The position numbers and the translations under genes are program-made. Under the pieces are notes generated by a model. It did not search any database and was not told the DNA's origin. It saw nothing but the letters and a program-made list of their open reading frames with translations. From Lachnospiraceae bacterium (GTDB lineage Bacteria; Bacillota; Clostridia; Lachnospirales; Lachnospiraceae): 64,000 bases of DNA. Below are positions 1 to 7,083 of this stretch, piece after piece. The stretch lies in assembly GCA_017416465.1 (NCBI GenBank), contig JAFQCK010000146.1:62001-126000 (forward strand). Reading direction: 5' to 3'. Each line of letters begins with the position of its first letter. The first letter of the stretch is position 1.

Positions 1-258
1 TACTATTAATACTGCGTTACCATTTAATATTGCACTTTCTAATTCAGGAAGCCCTGTTATTTCTTCAACATCTGAAAGCCCTAACACGACATCTCTAAGA
101 GTTATATCATTAACAGCTTCTTCTACATAATATATCTTCCCTTTTGTATTATTAAGATATTTAAGTTCTACATCAACTTGTTTAATATCCTGACAATTCT
201 TGAATTTTTCATCCAAATATGATTTCGTTTCCAAATAATTTTTTTCATATAAAAACAT
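1..258 (-). CDS. Spore germination receptor, GerA family alpha-type subunit, N-terminal fragment (cut by window edge)
   Basis: An 86-codon open frame runs off the left edge. It starts at ATG with a GGAGGG Shine-Dalgarno six bases upstream. The frame has the layout of the cytosolic N-terminal domain of GerA/GerKA proteins: an alpha/beta stretch with IYYVEEAVNDITLRDVVLGL, then ELESAILNGNAVLIV, where the family usually has an ILxGxxVLLIDG segment. GerA A-subunits sit in the spore inner membrane and form nutrient-gated germinant receptors with B and C subunits. Membrane segments would lie beyond the window, so the assignment depends on this N-terminal pattern and on the many sporulation genes nearby. 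It lies downstream of the GntR gene on the same strand, separated by a palindromic repeat. Confidence 0.55.
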   Translation of the reverse strand, partial: MFLYEKNYLETKSYLDEKFKNCQDIKQVDVELKYLNNTKGKIYYVEEAVNDITLRDVVLGLSDVEEITGLPELESAILNGNAVLIV

Positions 259-288
259 TGCACACCCTCCAATATTAAGGGTGTGCAA
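258..288 (-). promoter_or_regulatory. Hairpin that could sequester the SD and start codon of the ger gene
   Basis: A perfect 11-bp inverted repeat, TTGCACACCCT and AGGGTGTGCAA, is separated by nine bases. In the minus-strand mRNA the 3' arm contains part of the GGAGGG ribosome binding site and runs into the A of the ATG. Folding would therefore mask initiation. No U-tract follows, so it is not a terminator. It could instead be a protein-binding palindrome. Confidence 0.5.
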
Positions 289-316
289 TTTGTTAAAATT
301 AATTCATCTAAATTAA

Positions 317-457
317 GTTACTGTCCGGAGCCAAGCTCGAAAACACTATGTGTTTCCTCGCTACGGCGTATCCGCCAAATAGATTTCACAAAACAGGCTT
401 TTTTATGCATACATAAAAGCCTAGTTTGTGAAATCTGCTTGGCTCTGAACAATTACT
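317..457. repeat. Long palindromic intergenic repeat element (type A)
   Basis: Nested inverted repeats fill this intergenic stretch. The outer arms are GAGCCAAGC (328-336) and GCTTGGCTC (437-445). The inner arms are GATTTCACAAA (382-392) and TTTGTGAAATC (425-435), with a further AGGCTTTT/AAAAGCCT stem inside. The right end (CTGCTTGGCTNTGAACA) recurs at 22811-22836 inside another gene's 3' end, so this is a dispersed repeat rather than a simple terminator. It could still act as one for the GntR gene upstream. Confidence 0.65.
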
Positions 458-460
458 AAA

Positions 461-1126
461 TTAATTCATTATTTTTGCAAGGATTGTTGCTTCCTGATTA
501 TTAATATGATCTTTTATAAATTCTTTAGCCGTATTTACATCTTTATTCTCAATTGCTTTTAAAATTTCAGCATGTTCCTCTACAACTTTTTTACGCTTAT
601 CTTCATTCTTGATATACTCAAGTCTATATCTGTACATTTGCTCACGAAGATTATTAAGTATCTGTATAAGACGTTTATTATCTGTCGTTGCATAAATCTT
701 ATCATGAAATTTAACATCAGCTTCAGCAATTATTGTCAAATCTTTTTGTTCTAAATTATTAATAAACTCTTCATGTAACTGCTTTAATTCTTCTAAATCT
801 TCTTTTGTGGCTTTCTCACAAGCAAGCTTAACTGCCATTTCTTCAAGATGTTTTCTAACTTCAAGTACATCTTTTAAATCCTTTGGAGTTATCTCTGCCA
901 CTACCGCACCCTTTCTCGGAGCCATAAGAACCAGACCTTCAAGTTCAAGCTTTCTAATAGCTTCTCTAATAGGTGTTCTTGACACACCTAACTGTTGTGC
1001 TAAAGCTATTTCCATAAGTCTTTCTCCCGGCTCTAACTCTCCTTTAAGAATTGCTTCTCTAAGAGTAATAAACACGACATCTCTAAGCGGAAGATAATTA
1101 TCAATAACCATTTTTAGATTCTTCAA
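461..1126 (-). CDS. GntR family transcriptional regulator, FadR subfamily (HTH + FCD)
   Basis: The 221-residue protein has an N-terminal winged helix (about residues 15-80) with the GntR signature GVSRTPIREAIRKLELEGLV. An all-helical FCD-type ligand domain follows (about 85-215); its DVKFHD and final HINN histidines are plausible metal or ligand residues. The start is taken as TTG at 1126 because AGGAG lies nine bases upstream, whereas the next in-frame ATG (1111) is too far from it. The TTG follows the ispE stop by only six bases, so the two genes are probably co-transcribed. FadR-type members usually sense small organic acids; the ligand cannot be read here. It may also regulate the ger gene downstream, which is inference. 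Confidence 0.85.
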   Translation of the reverse strand: MKNLKMVIDNYLPLRDVVFITLREAILKGELEPGERLMEIALAQQLGVSRTPIREAIRKLELEGLVLMAPRKGAVVAEITPKDLKDVLEVRKHLEEMAVKLACEKATKEDLEELKQLHEEFINNLEQKDLTIIAEADVKFHDKIYATTDNKRLIQILNNLREQMYRYRLEYIKNEDKRKKVVEEHAEILKAIENKDVNTAKEFIKDHINNQEATILAKIMN

Positions 1127-1132
1127 ACATCA

Positions 1133-2023
1133 TCACTCCTTTTCTTTTCTAATGGGTAAATACATATCTGTTACATACACCTGTTTTGCATATCCAAGCT
1201 CTTTTATTCTTTCTTTAGCCTTATATGCATCATCTTTATCTTTAAACAGACCAAATACTGTAGGTCCGCTACCACTCATAATCGCATTGAGAGCATTACA
1301 TTCTATCATAGTCTTTTTAATCACTTCTATCTCAGGATATTCTTTTGCCGTAACAGTCTCGAGTACATTTTCAAGCTTTGAGGCAATCATTTCCAAATCA
1401 TTTTTTTCTATAGCTTCAATCATTCCATCTATATCAGGATGTTTTATACCCTCATTTAACTTAAGATTTTCATAGACATATTTCGTAGAAACGCTTATAG
1501 GTGGCTTTGCAATAAGTACCGGACACTGAACCATATCCGGAAGTCTTTTTAACTTTTCACCAATACCTTCTGATAAAGCAGTTCCCCTCATCATACAATA
1601 CGGAACATCTGCACCTATTTTAACACCTCGTTCTTTAAGCTCATCAAGACTCAAACCTAAGTCAAACATCTTGTTAATTCCATACATTACACTTGCAGCA
1701 TCAGCACTTCCACCTGCCATTCCTGCCGCAACCGGAATAAACTTCTTAAGTTTAATTCTTACACCTTTAGTAATATTAAACTCATCAAACAACAGCTTTA
1801 CTGCCTTGTATACAATATTATTCTCATTAGTAGGCAGATAAAATATATTAGTTTCAATTTCAATCTTCCCCGTATCAGTCTTTACAATCTCAATACCATC
1901 GTAAATCCCCACTGTCTGCATAATCATTCTTACATCATGATAACCATCTTCACGCTTTCTGATTACATCTAATGCAAGATTGATTTTTCCATATGCTTTT
2001 AAATACATTTTGTCCTTTGCCAT
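1133..2023 (-). CDS. ispE: 4-diphosphocytidyl-2-C-methyl-D-erythritol kinase (IspE)
   Basis: This is a GHMP-family kinase of about 296 residues, the normal IspE length. It phosphorylates the 2-OH of CDP-ME in the MEP isoprenoid pathway. Visible motifs are AYGKINLALDV at the N-terminus, the ATP-binding VAAGMAGGSADAA loop near residue 100, and GADVPYCM and SGSGPTVFGLF further on. An upstream in-frame ATG exists at 2056, but the ATG at 2023 has an AGGAAAGG Shine-Dalgarno six bases upstream and gives the family-typical N-terminus, so it is preferred. Transcribed just ahead of the GntR regulator. Confidence 0.93.
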   Translation of the reverse strand: MAKDKMYLKAYGKINLALDVIRKREDGYHDVRMIMQTVGIYDGIEIVKTDTGKIEIETNIFYLPTNENNIVYKAVKLLFDEFNITKGVRIKLKKFIPVAAGMAGGSADAASVMYGINKMFDLGLSLDELKERGVKIGADVPYCMMRGTALSEGIGEKLKRLPDMVQCPVLIAKPPISVSTKYVYENLKLNEGIKHPDIDGMIEAIEKNDLEMIASKLENVLETVTAKEYPEIEVIKKTMIECNALNAIMSGSGPTVFGLFKDKDDAYKAKERIKELGYAKQVYVTDMYLPIRKEKE

Positions 2024-2261
2024 ATTATACCTTTCCTGTTGGATATTTAAATCCATACTACTCTAGAATTTTTACTTTTTCACACGCGTACTTTGTATAC
2101 ATTGTACAATATTTAGAAATAAAATACAAGTAATCTTATAATATTTTCTCTATAAAATCCGATATTATGAACAAGAAAACACTTATTATACACAATTATA
2201 ATAAGTTCTCACAAGATTGATTTTTACGAAAACATATGCATTTTCAGAATGGAGGTATTTT

Positions 2262-2837
2262 ATGGACGTTAATGGTATTAAAAACGTAAGCTCAGTTGAT
2301 TCTTACACAAGTACAGCTAAAGCTGTCGATACTGTAAAGACCAGTTCATATGGCAAGGAAGCCGCAGCAATATATGAAAAATCAAACGCAGTAAAATCTG
2401 CATCTTCTAACAAAGCATTGGTTGCTAAATTACAGGCTGATGCCGAGAACAGAGTTTCACAGATGAGAAGTCTTGTGGCAGATATGCTTTCAAAACAAGG
2501 CATAGCCATTAAAACTAATGATGATATGTGGAAAGCTTTAGCAAATGGCAACTTTACAGTTGATGAAGCTGCTGCAAAAGAAGCTCAGGAAGCGATTTCA
2601 GAAGATGGTTACTGGGGCGTTAAACAGACATCACAAAGAATCTTCGACTTTGCCGTTGCATTATCAGGCGGTGATTCAGAGCAGATGGATAAGATGTTAG
2701 ATGCTTTCAAGAAAGGCTTTAATGAAGCTACTAAATCTTGGGGTAAATCATTACCTGACATCTCAAGTAAAACTTATGATGCCGTACTTGAGAAGTTTGA
2801 AGCTTACAAAAACGGTGAGATTACTGAAGAAATTTAA
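2262..2837 (+). CDS. Conserved hypothetical protein, helical, cytosolic
   Basis: The 191-residue soluble protein is rich in Ala, Ser and Lys. It has no signal peptide or membrane segment. The N-terminal third looks disordered (many S/T/A), the middle is helical, and the C-terminal half contains GYWGVKQTSQRIFDFAVALS followed by a GG and an amphipathic helix ending with LPDISSKTYDAV. I remember this C-terminal pattern from uncharacterised bacterial proteins of the DUF5610 kind but cannot verify it. The start is ATG at 2262 with GGAGG six bases upstream; an earlier in-frame TTG has no ribosome site. It is a monocistronic plus-strand gene, divergent from ispE, with its own terminator. Confidence 0.7.
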   Translation: MDVNGIKNVSSVDSYTSTAKAVDTVKTSSYGKEAAAIYEKSNAVKSASSNKALVAKLQADAENRVSQMRSLVADMLSKQGIAIKTNDDMWKALANGNFTVDEAAAKEAQEAISEDGYWGVKQTSQRIFDFAVALSGGDSEQMDKMLDAFKKGFNEATKSWGKSLPDISSKTYDAVLEKFEAYKNGEITEEI

Positions 2838-2867
2838 GTACTAATTTTTAAAATTTTAAGATATTAA

Positions 2868-2916
2868 AATGCTGTTGCCTAAAGACATAACCGACTTTAA
2901 TGCAACAGCATTTTTT
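2868..2916 (+). terminator. Rho-independent terminator of the 2262-2837 gene
   Basis: Stem AATGCTGTTGC with GCAACAGCATT, followed by a run of T. It lies 30 bases after the stop codon. The opposite strand has only four T after the stem, but it may also stop converging transcripts. Confidence 0.85.
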
Positions 2917-2917
2917 A

Positions 2918-4468
2918 TTATCCCATTTGTTTTACTATAATAAGCATCTGCCCTTCTTTCGGATTATCCGTTATTTCATTAATATTTTTTATACAATCCA
3001 CAGATGTATAGAATTTCTTTGCAATGCTCCACAATGTATCTCCACTTTTACAAATGTATCCCACTATTCCCGGCATGCTTGCTATTTTTTCCATATCATA
3101 TTCTTTTTCTTCATAATCCATTACAACATTTTTTCTCATCTTATCAAATACTGTGCAATCTAATAATATAACTCCTTTTATCTCTATCTCATCTGAACCT
3201 GCCATATTTGCACTAATCTGCTCTAGCATTCCACGAATGTTAAACACACTATTTTCTTTAATATCATTTATTTCAATCATCTGGGAAAATGGTATTGATT
3301 CATGCATGCACCTTAAAGGATTAGCATCATCTGAACAAATATACAATACCGATATGTCTAAAACACCTTCTACCATTATCCCTTCCGGTCTTAGCGATGT
3401 ATCATCAAGCTTTACATCCGCTACTGTACTGCAAATTTGCATTATATGTACATTTTCAAGACTATTAATCTGAAACTTTTCATTTACTTTACCCTTTGTA
3501 ATATTTTTTGTAAGCAAAGCTTCATAATCTATTTTTTTATCTTTTAATATTATATCCTTTGATTTTGAATAAGCATCTTTAACTACATCAAAGCAATGCT
3601 CCTCATATAGCTTAATATCAACATTTACAATTCCATCAAGAGAAAACATTCTCTGTTCTCCATCTAAATCCGGTTTCGCCTCAATCTCTGCTCCTTTCAA
3701 CTTAAGTTCAATTTGTGGTATCATTTCTTCGCTGCAACCTGGTACATCAATTGCACCACTAAAAGGAACATTAATATCAACCCATTGTAATGGTCCTTCC
3801 TCTGCTGAATACAAAATAAACACTGCAATTTCCCCACTAACTAAAACTTTGTTTTCTGCCAGTTTTATCTGCTGTTTGTTAAGATTTGCTGTGTTCCAGA
3901 TTATTTCATTGATATTCAATTTTCCGGATACAAGATTTATTTCTTCCCTGACTCTCAATAAATCCTTTTTCTTTACTGCAAGCCTTGTTAACTCAATCGG
4001 CTCTTTTATGTATTCTATGCTACTGTCTTCTAATTCAACAACAAACTCCTCATCACTAATATTCTCCGCTATTGCTACTACTGTAATTACAGCCTTTACG
4101 CTTATCTTTCTTGAATTAATTACGTCAATACTTAAATCATCAATACTTAAGTCTACACTTATGGTATCCCCATCTTCTATGCCTTCCATATTGATAATTT
4201 CATCAAAGTTCATATTTCCTTCAAGCTTATGTATATCTACCTCCGCTGCCTGAGCTTTATACATTATTTTAAAATTCAGTTTACCCGAAATTGCAATTTT
4301 ATTCTGTGATGCCTTAACAGAATCAACAATTATTTCTCCTGTTTCAGTAATCTTATGCCCTATATCCGGTAATCGGTCTGAAACATTTACATCATCATCT
4401 AAAGTAATCTGGCTTATAATTTTCCCCTTCATTTTATTCATTCTGATATTCTTTTTTATTACTGCCAA
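2918..4468 (-). CDS. SPOCS (DUF3794) and LysM protein, SipL-like spore morphogenesis factor
   Basis: The protein has 516 residues. The bulk consists of repeated beta-rich SPOCS/DUF3794 modules (about 30-150, 165-300 and 320-440), recognisable by recurring patterns such as ISGKLNFKIMY, VSGEIAVFILYSAEEGP and VEGVLDISVLYICSDD. A single LysM domain closes the protein (about 468-514: GDTLWSIAKKFYTSVDCIKN). This arrangement is that of Clostridioides SipL, which binds SpoIVA through its LysM domain and tethers the coat to the forespore. There is no signal peptide, which fits mother-cell cytosolic assembly. Monocistronic; adjacent to a PrcB-like lipoprotein gene. Confidence 0.75.
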   Translation of the reverse strand: MAVIKKNIRMNKMKGKIISQITLDDDVNVSDRLPDIGHKITETGEIIVDSVKASQNKIAISGKLNFKIMYKAQAAEVDIHKLEGNMNFDEIINMEGIEDGDTISVDLSIDDLSIDVINSRKISVKAVITVVAIAENISDEEFVVELEDSSIEYIKEPIELTRLAVKKKDLLRVREEINLVSGKLNINEIIWNTANLNKQQIKLAENKVLVSGEIAVFILYSAEEGPLQWVDINVPFSGAIDVPGCSEEMIPQIELKLKGAEIEAKPDLDGEQRMFSLDGIVNVDIKLYEEHCFDVVKDAYSKSKDIILKDKKIDYEALLTKNITKGKVNEKFQINSLENVHIMQICSTVADVKLDDTSLRPEGIMVEGVLDISVLYICSDDANPLRCMHESIPFSQMIEINDIKENSVFNIRGMLEQISANMAGSDEIEIKGVILLDCTVFDKMRKNVVMDYEEKEYDMEKIASMPGIVGYICKSGDTLWSIAKKFYTSVDCIKNINEITDNPKEGQMLIIVKQMG

Positions 4469-4519
4469 TTTCTATTACCTTCCTTTATTATAATTTTTAT
4501 AATCTCTCCTTGTTAAAAC

Positions 4520-4930
4520 TCATTTAAAAACTACGGTTTTATCAATATGCTTTAATTTAACAACTATATGCGGATATGACTCTGCCTGAGTTACCTTTTC
4601 ATTTCGCTCCGGTCCTAAAAAAGTTGTTCCTATATAAATATTATTTTTAGTTTCATATAATTCATCTACTCTGATACTATATCCACCTGTAGCTTGTTTT
4701 CCATAACCAATAATTATGTACAAATCGTCTTTATCAGTATATGTTGTCATAAACTCACTCTTTTGTCTGTCAAAAATAATATTTTCTACTTCTGTCGGTA
4801 AATCTTCATCTGTCAGTATCTCAAATTCTAATTCTCCTAACTTTTTTTCCTCTTTCTCCAAATCCTCACAGGAACATAACAAACACCCAAACATAACAAT
4901 AAACAGAATATTGATAATGTTCTTTTTCAT
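4520..4930 (-). CDS. Lipoprotein with PrcB C-terminal domain
   Basis: The 136-residue lipoprotein has a signal peptide ending in the lipobox LLCSC (lipidated Cys at 21). The mature part contains YGKQATGGYSIRVDELYET and a final YPHIVVKLKHIDKTVVFK, the pattern of the PrcB C-terminal domain named after a Treponema protease-complex subunit. The start is ATG at 4930, six bases from GGAG. A longer frame to 5092 only translates an inserted palindromic repeat and would bury the signal peptide, so it is rejected. The role is unknown; a small beta-sandwich domain attached to the outer face of the membrane is expected. Confidence 0.7.
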   Translation of the reverse strand: MKKNIINILFIVMFGCLLCSCEDLEKEEKKLGELEFEILTDEDLPTEVENIIFDRQKSEFMTTYTDKDDLYIIIGYGKQATGGYSIRVDELYETKNNIYIGTTFLGPERNEKVTQAESYPHIVVKLKHIDKTVVFK

Positions 4931-4933
4931 TAC

Positions 4934-5087
4934 AAACTCCATTCCGAAGCGTTTAGCGTAGGAATCGCTCAAAGAAATTCGCATAGGCGATTTCTTTGTA
5001 GCATCATAGGCGATTTGTGACGCTTCTACACAAATCGTTGTGTGAAAAATAAGGTCATCAGACTTATTTTTCACACTAAACTCCATT
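4934..5087. repeat. Palindromic repeat element (type B) inserted in a 5' leader, flanked by 10-bp direct repeats
   Basis: The direct repeats AAACTCCATT lie at 4934-4943 and 5078-5087. Between them are three hairpins in a row, including GTGTGAAAAATAA/TTATTTTTCACAC and AAAGAAAT/ATTTCTTT arms. On the coding strand the repeat reads AATGGAGTTT, so each copy contains a GGAG ribosome site. The element sits between a candidate -10 (rc of attata, 5111-5116) and the lipoprotein start codon. Related ends occur at 22206 and 43451. Confidence 0.65.
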
Positions 5088-5142
5088 ATCATACATATTT
5101 GCTTATAAATATTATATGCAGGTATTTCCCAAATATAACTAC

Positions 5143-5184
5143 TACAAAAAAAAGTGATGATATTTATTTAAATACCATCACTTT
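5143..5184 (-). terminator. Terminator of the SH3-domain protein gene
   Basis: Stem AAAGTGATG with CATCACTTT, extended by TATTTA/AAATA pairing. On the minus strand it is followed by eight T. It lies 16 bases after the stop at 5200. Confidence 0.85.
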
Positions 5185-5199
5185 CTTTATCCGTATATA

Positions 5200-5736
5200 T
5201 TAACTAATAGAACAAAAACTTGTCGAAACATAACCAATAGTATTATCTTCAAGATAAATAGCTGTCCAATTACCAAAACACAATGTAGGCTCAATTCTAT
5301 AGCTTGAACCAATAATAGCTGTTCCTATTCTTCCACTACTTAAATCAGCTTGCGAACGAATATTACAACTCTGTATTATGGTTGCCATCGTACCATTTAC
5401 AAACACCGTTGTTTCCTCCTGAGTAGTAGTTTCTTCCTGATTATCCTCAGTAGTTGTATCCTCCTGATTATTCAATGTTATACCATTATAATCAATATAT
5501 GTAACAGGTGGTGTATCTGACTTTGTCTGACTTTCAACAATATTATCTGTTTCTTCTTTTTTTGAAGTCGATGGTTCATTCTCTAAAACCTTACTATTTT
5601 CCTCTTCTACAATATTTTCCTTAGTCGGCTCAACAGAACCTGTATTATCTTTATCAGTAAATACAACGATACAAAGAGTTATACAGATAGTAAGATTAAT
5701 AAGCAAAGCTGTTATAATAAAATTCTTTCTACTCAT
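5200..5736 (-). CDS. Membrane-anchored protein with C-terminal bacterial SH3 domain
   Basis: The 178-residue protein has an N-terminal signal-anchor (about 6-27, FIITALLINLTICITLCIVVF). A disordered Glu/Thr/Asn-rich linker follows (30-115) with runs such as TTTEDNQEETTTQEETT. A C-terminal SH3_3-like domain closes it (about 115-178: MATIIQSCNIRSQADLSSG, IGYVSTSFCSIS). Such domains usually bind peptidoglycan cross-bridges. The linker suggests it spans the wall from the membrane. It lies in a minus-strand run with a two-TM protein and pssA. The substrate is unknown. Confidence 0.7.
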   Translation of the reverse strand: MSRKNFIITALLINLTICITLCIVVFTDKDNTGSVEPTKENIVEEENSKVLENEPSTSKKEETDNIVESQTKSDTPPVTYIDYNGITLNNQEDTTTEDNQEETTTQEETTVFVNGTMATIIQSCNIRSQADLSSGRIGTAIIGSSYRIEPTLCFGNWTAIYLEDNTIGYVSTSFCSIS

Positions 5737-5809
5737 TAAATATATTTCCTTTCAAAATACTAAATACATAAGTATTATTAAATATTTATTTTGTAATTAT
5801 CTATAATTT

Positions 5810-6238
5810 CTAAAAATCATCTTCATCATTATTATATTCTATCTCTTCGCCTCGTTTGTATACTCTCATATTACCTACACCTTCATAAAAATCATCCATT
5901 CCTCCCTGATATGAGCTCGCAGAACTTTTACCTTTTTTTCTTGACCTTCTACTTCCTGACCTTGCTAAATCTGCTGTAAGTCTGTCTACATACGTAACCT
6001 TCTTTGGCGATTTACTTTTTCTTGGGTTACGAAGTGACGGATTACTTAAATCAAGTATTTTATCACCATCACTTATAATCACTGCAATAAACGCAAGTAA
6101 TACACAAAATGCAGTAACACATAAGGCAATTAATGCATGCTCATAATTTTCATTCTTTATCATAATTCCTGTAACAGTAAATGACACAATAACCATGCAT
6201 ATTGTAAGCATTTCTTTAAGAGTTATTCTCGAATCCAT
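5810..6238 (-). CDS. Small two-TM membrane protein with basic cytosolic tail
   Basis: This 142-residue protein is not recognised. Two hydrophobic segments (about 8-27 and 33-55) form a hairpin. A tail rich in Lys, Arg and Ser follows (70-115, including SRRSRKKGKSSASSY), with an acidic C-terminus. The Shine-Dalgarno GAAAGGAAA lies just upstream of ATG 6238. It sits between pssA and the SH3 protein. The basic tail may bind anionic lipid or nucleic acid, which is speculation. Confidence 0.6.
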   Translation of the reverse strand: MDSRITLKEMLTICMVIVSFTVTGIMIKNENYEHALIALCVTAFCVLLAFIAVIISDGDKILDLSNPSLRNPRKSKSPKKVTYVDRLTADLARSGSRRSRKKGKSSASSYQGGMDDFYEGVGNMRVYKRGEEIEYNNDEDDF

Positions 6239-6270
6239 AATTATTTCCTTTCAAACTTTATTCTTTAAGA

Positions 6271-6300
6271 AATCCCCAATAGTTGCAACTATTAGGGATT
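6271..6300 (-). terminator. Hairpin after pssA, weak terminator
   Basis: Arms AATCCC..ATAGTTG and AACTATTaGGGATT form a stable stem between pssA and the next gene. On the minus strand it is followed only by TTTC, so attenuation rather than full termination is likely. Confidence 0.4.
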
Positions 6301-6366
6301 AAATTTTGATATGATTCATTTGCTAAAATATTTTATCTAAATAAACTATATCGCATTTTAACACAA

Positions 6367-6954
6367 TCATCTTTCACCAACTAATATCTTCTTCCAATCA
6401 ATCTTTTTAACCGGAAAATCCAACACAAATAAAAACGCCTCTAGTAAAAGTATTATATGTAAAACTACTTTAAATGTATTCTTTGATATTAGAAATTTCA
6501 AAATATATATGAGTGGTAAAGAAATAGCAATTGATGTAACCGGCAATCCTCGATATTCCTTATTGCACCCTTCTTCTTTCTTTTGTCTGTTTCCTTCCAG
6601 TACATTAAAATAAGCCAATCTGATAAGTGCACAAAGACAATATATAAATATAAGTATCACACCTACTATTCCGTCAACACCCATGCAATAACAAAAAATC
6701 ACCGGAAATACTCCAAAACATATCACATCACACAAAGAATCTATATGCATTCCAAAAGCTTTTTCATCTTCAGTACGATTTTTTTTCGACCTTGCAACAA
6801 CACCATCAAAAGCATCGCAAACTCCCGAAATAAACATACAAATAACTGCCAAAGTGAATCTACCTTGAATTGCAAGTATCATACCCAAAACAGATGAGAA
6901 TAAACTAATATAAGTTAATACCACTGTATAATCATAAAAACCGATAAAACGCAT
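6367..6954 (-). CDS. pssA: CDP-diacylglycerol--serine O-phosphatidyltransferase (PssA)
   Basis: This is a CDP-alcohol phosphatidyltransferase of 195 residues with about six membrane segments. The family signature D-x2-D-G-x2-A-R-x(n)-G-x3-D-x3-D is visible as DAFDGVVAR followed by FGMHIDSLCD (about residues 47-80). It makes phosphatidylserine from CDP-diacylglycerol and L-serine at the cytoplasmic membrane. The length and motif spacing match type II PssA of Gram-positives; phosphatidylglycerophosphate synthase is the alternative. No phosphatidylserine decarboxylase gene lies beside it here. Confidence 0.8.
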   Translation of the reverse strand: MRFIGFYDYTVVLTYISLFSSVLGMILAIQGRFTLAVICMFISGVCDAFDGVVARSKKNRTEDEKAFGMHIDSLCDVICFGVFPVIFCYCMGVDGIVGVILIFIYCLCALIRLAYFNVLEGNRQKKEEGCNKEYRGLPVTSIAISLPLIYILKFLISKNTFKVVLHIILLLEAFLFVLDFPVKKIDWKKILVGER

Positions 6955-7002
6955 AATATTCTTTTCTCCTTCTAAATAGAGTTTTTCTATTAAGTATAAA
7001 TT

Positions 7003-7046
7003 AAATCCAAGTTCGTATCTTTATATTTTAATACGAACTTGGATTT
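7003..7046 (-). terminator. Terminator of the 1315-residue wall hydrolase gene
   Basis: Perfect 16-bp stem AAATCCAAGTTCGTAT with ATACGAACTTGGATTT, about 38 bases after the stop codon. A T-rich stretch follows on the minus strand. Confidence 0.8.
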
Positions 7047-7083
7047 TAATCAATAAATATATTATTTTCTATCAAAACATTTC

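Noticed and set aside
4931-5092. N-terminal extension of the PrcB-like lipoprotein
   Set aside because: It translates an inserted palindromic repeat and would hide a normal lipoprotein signal peptide that has its own SD and ATG at 4930.
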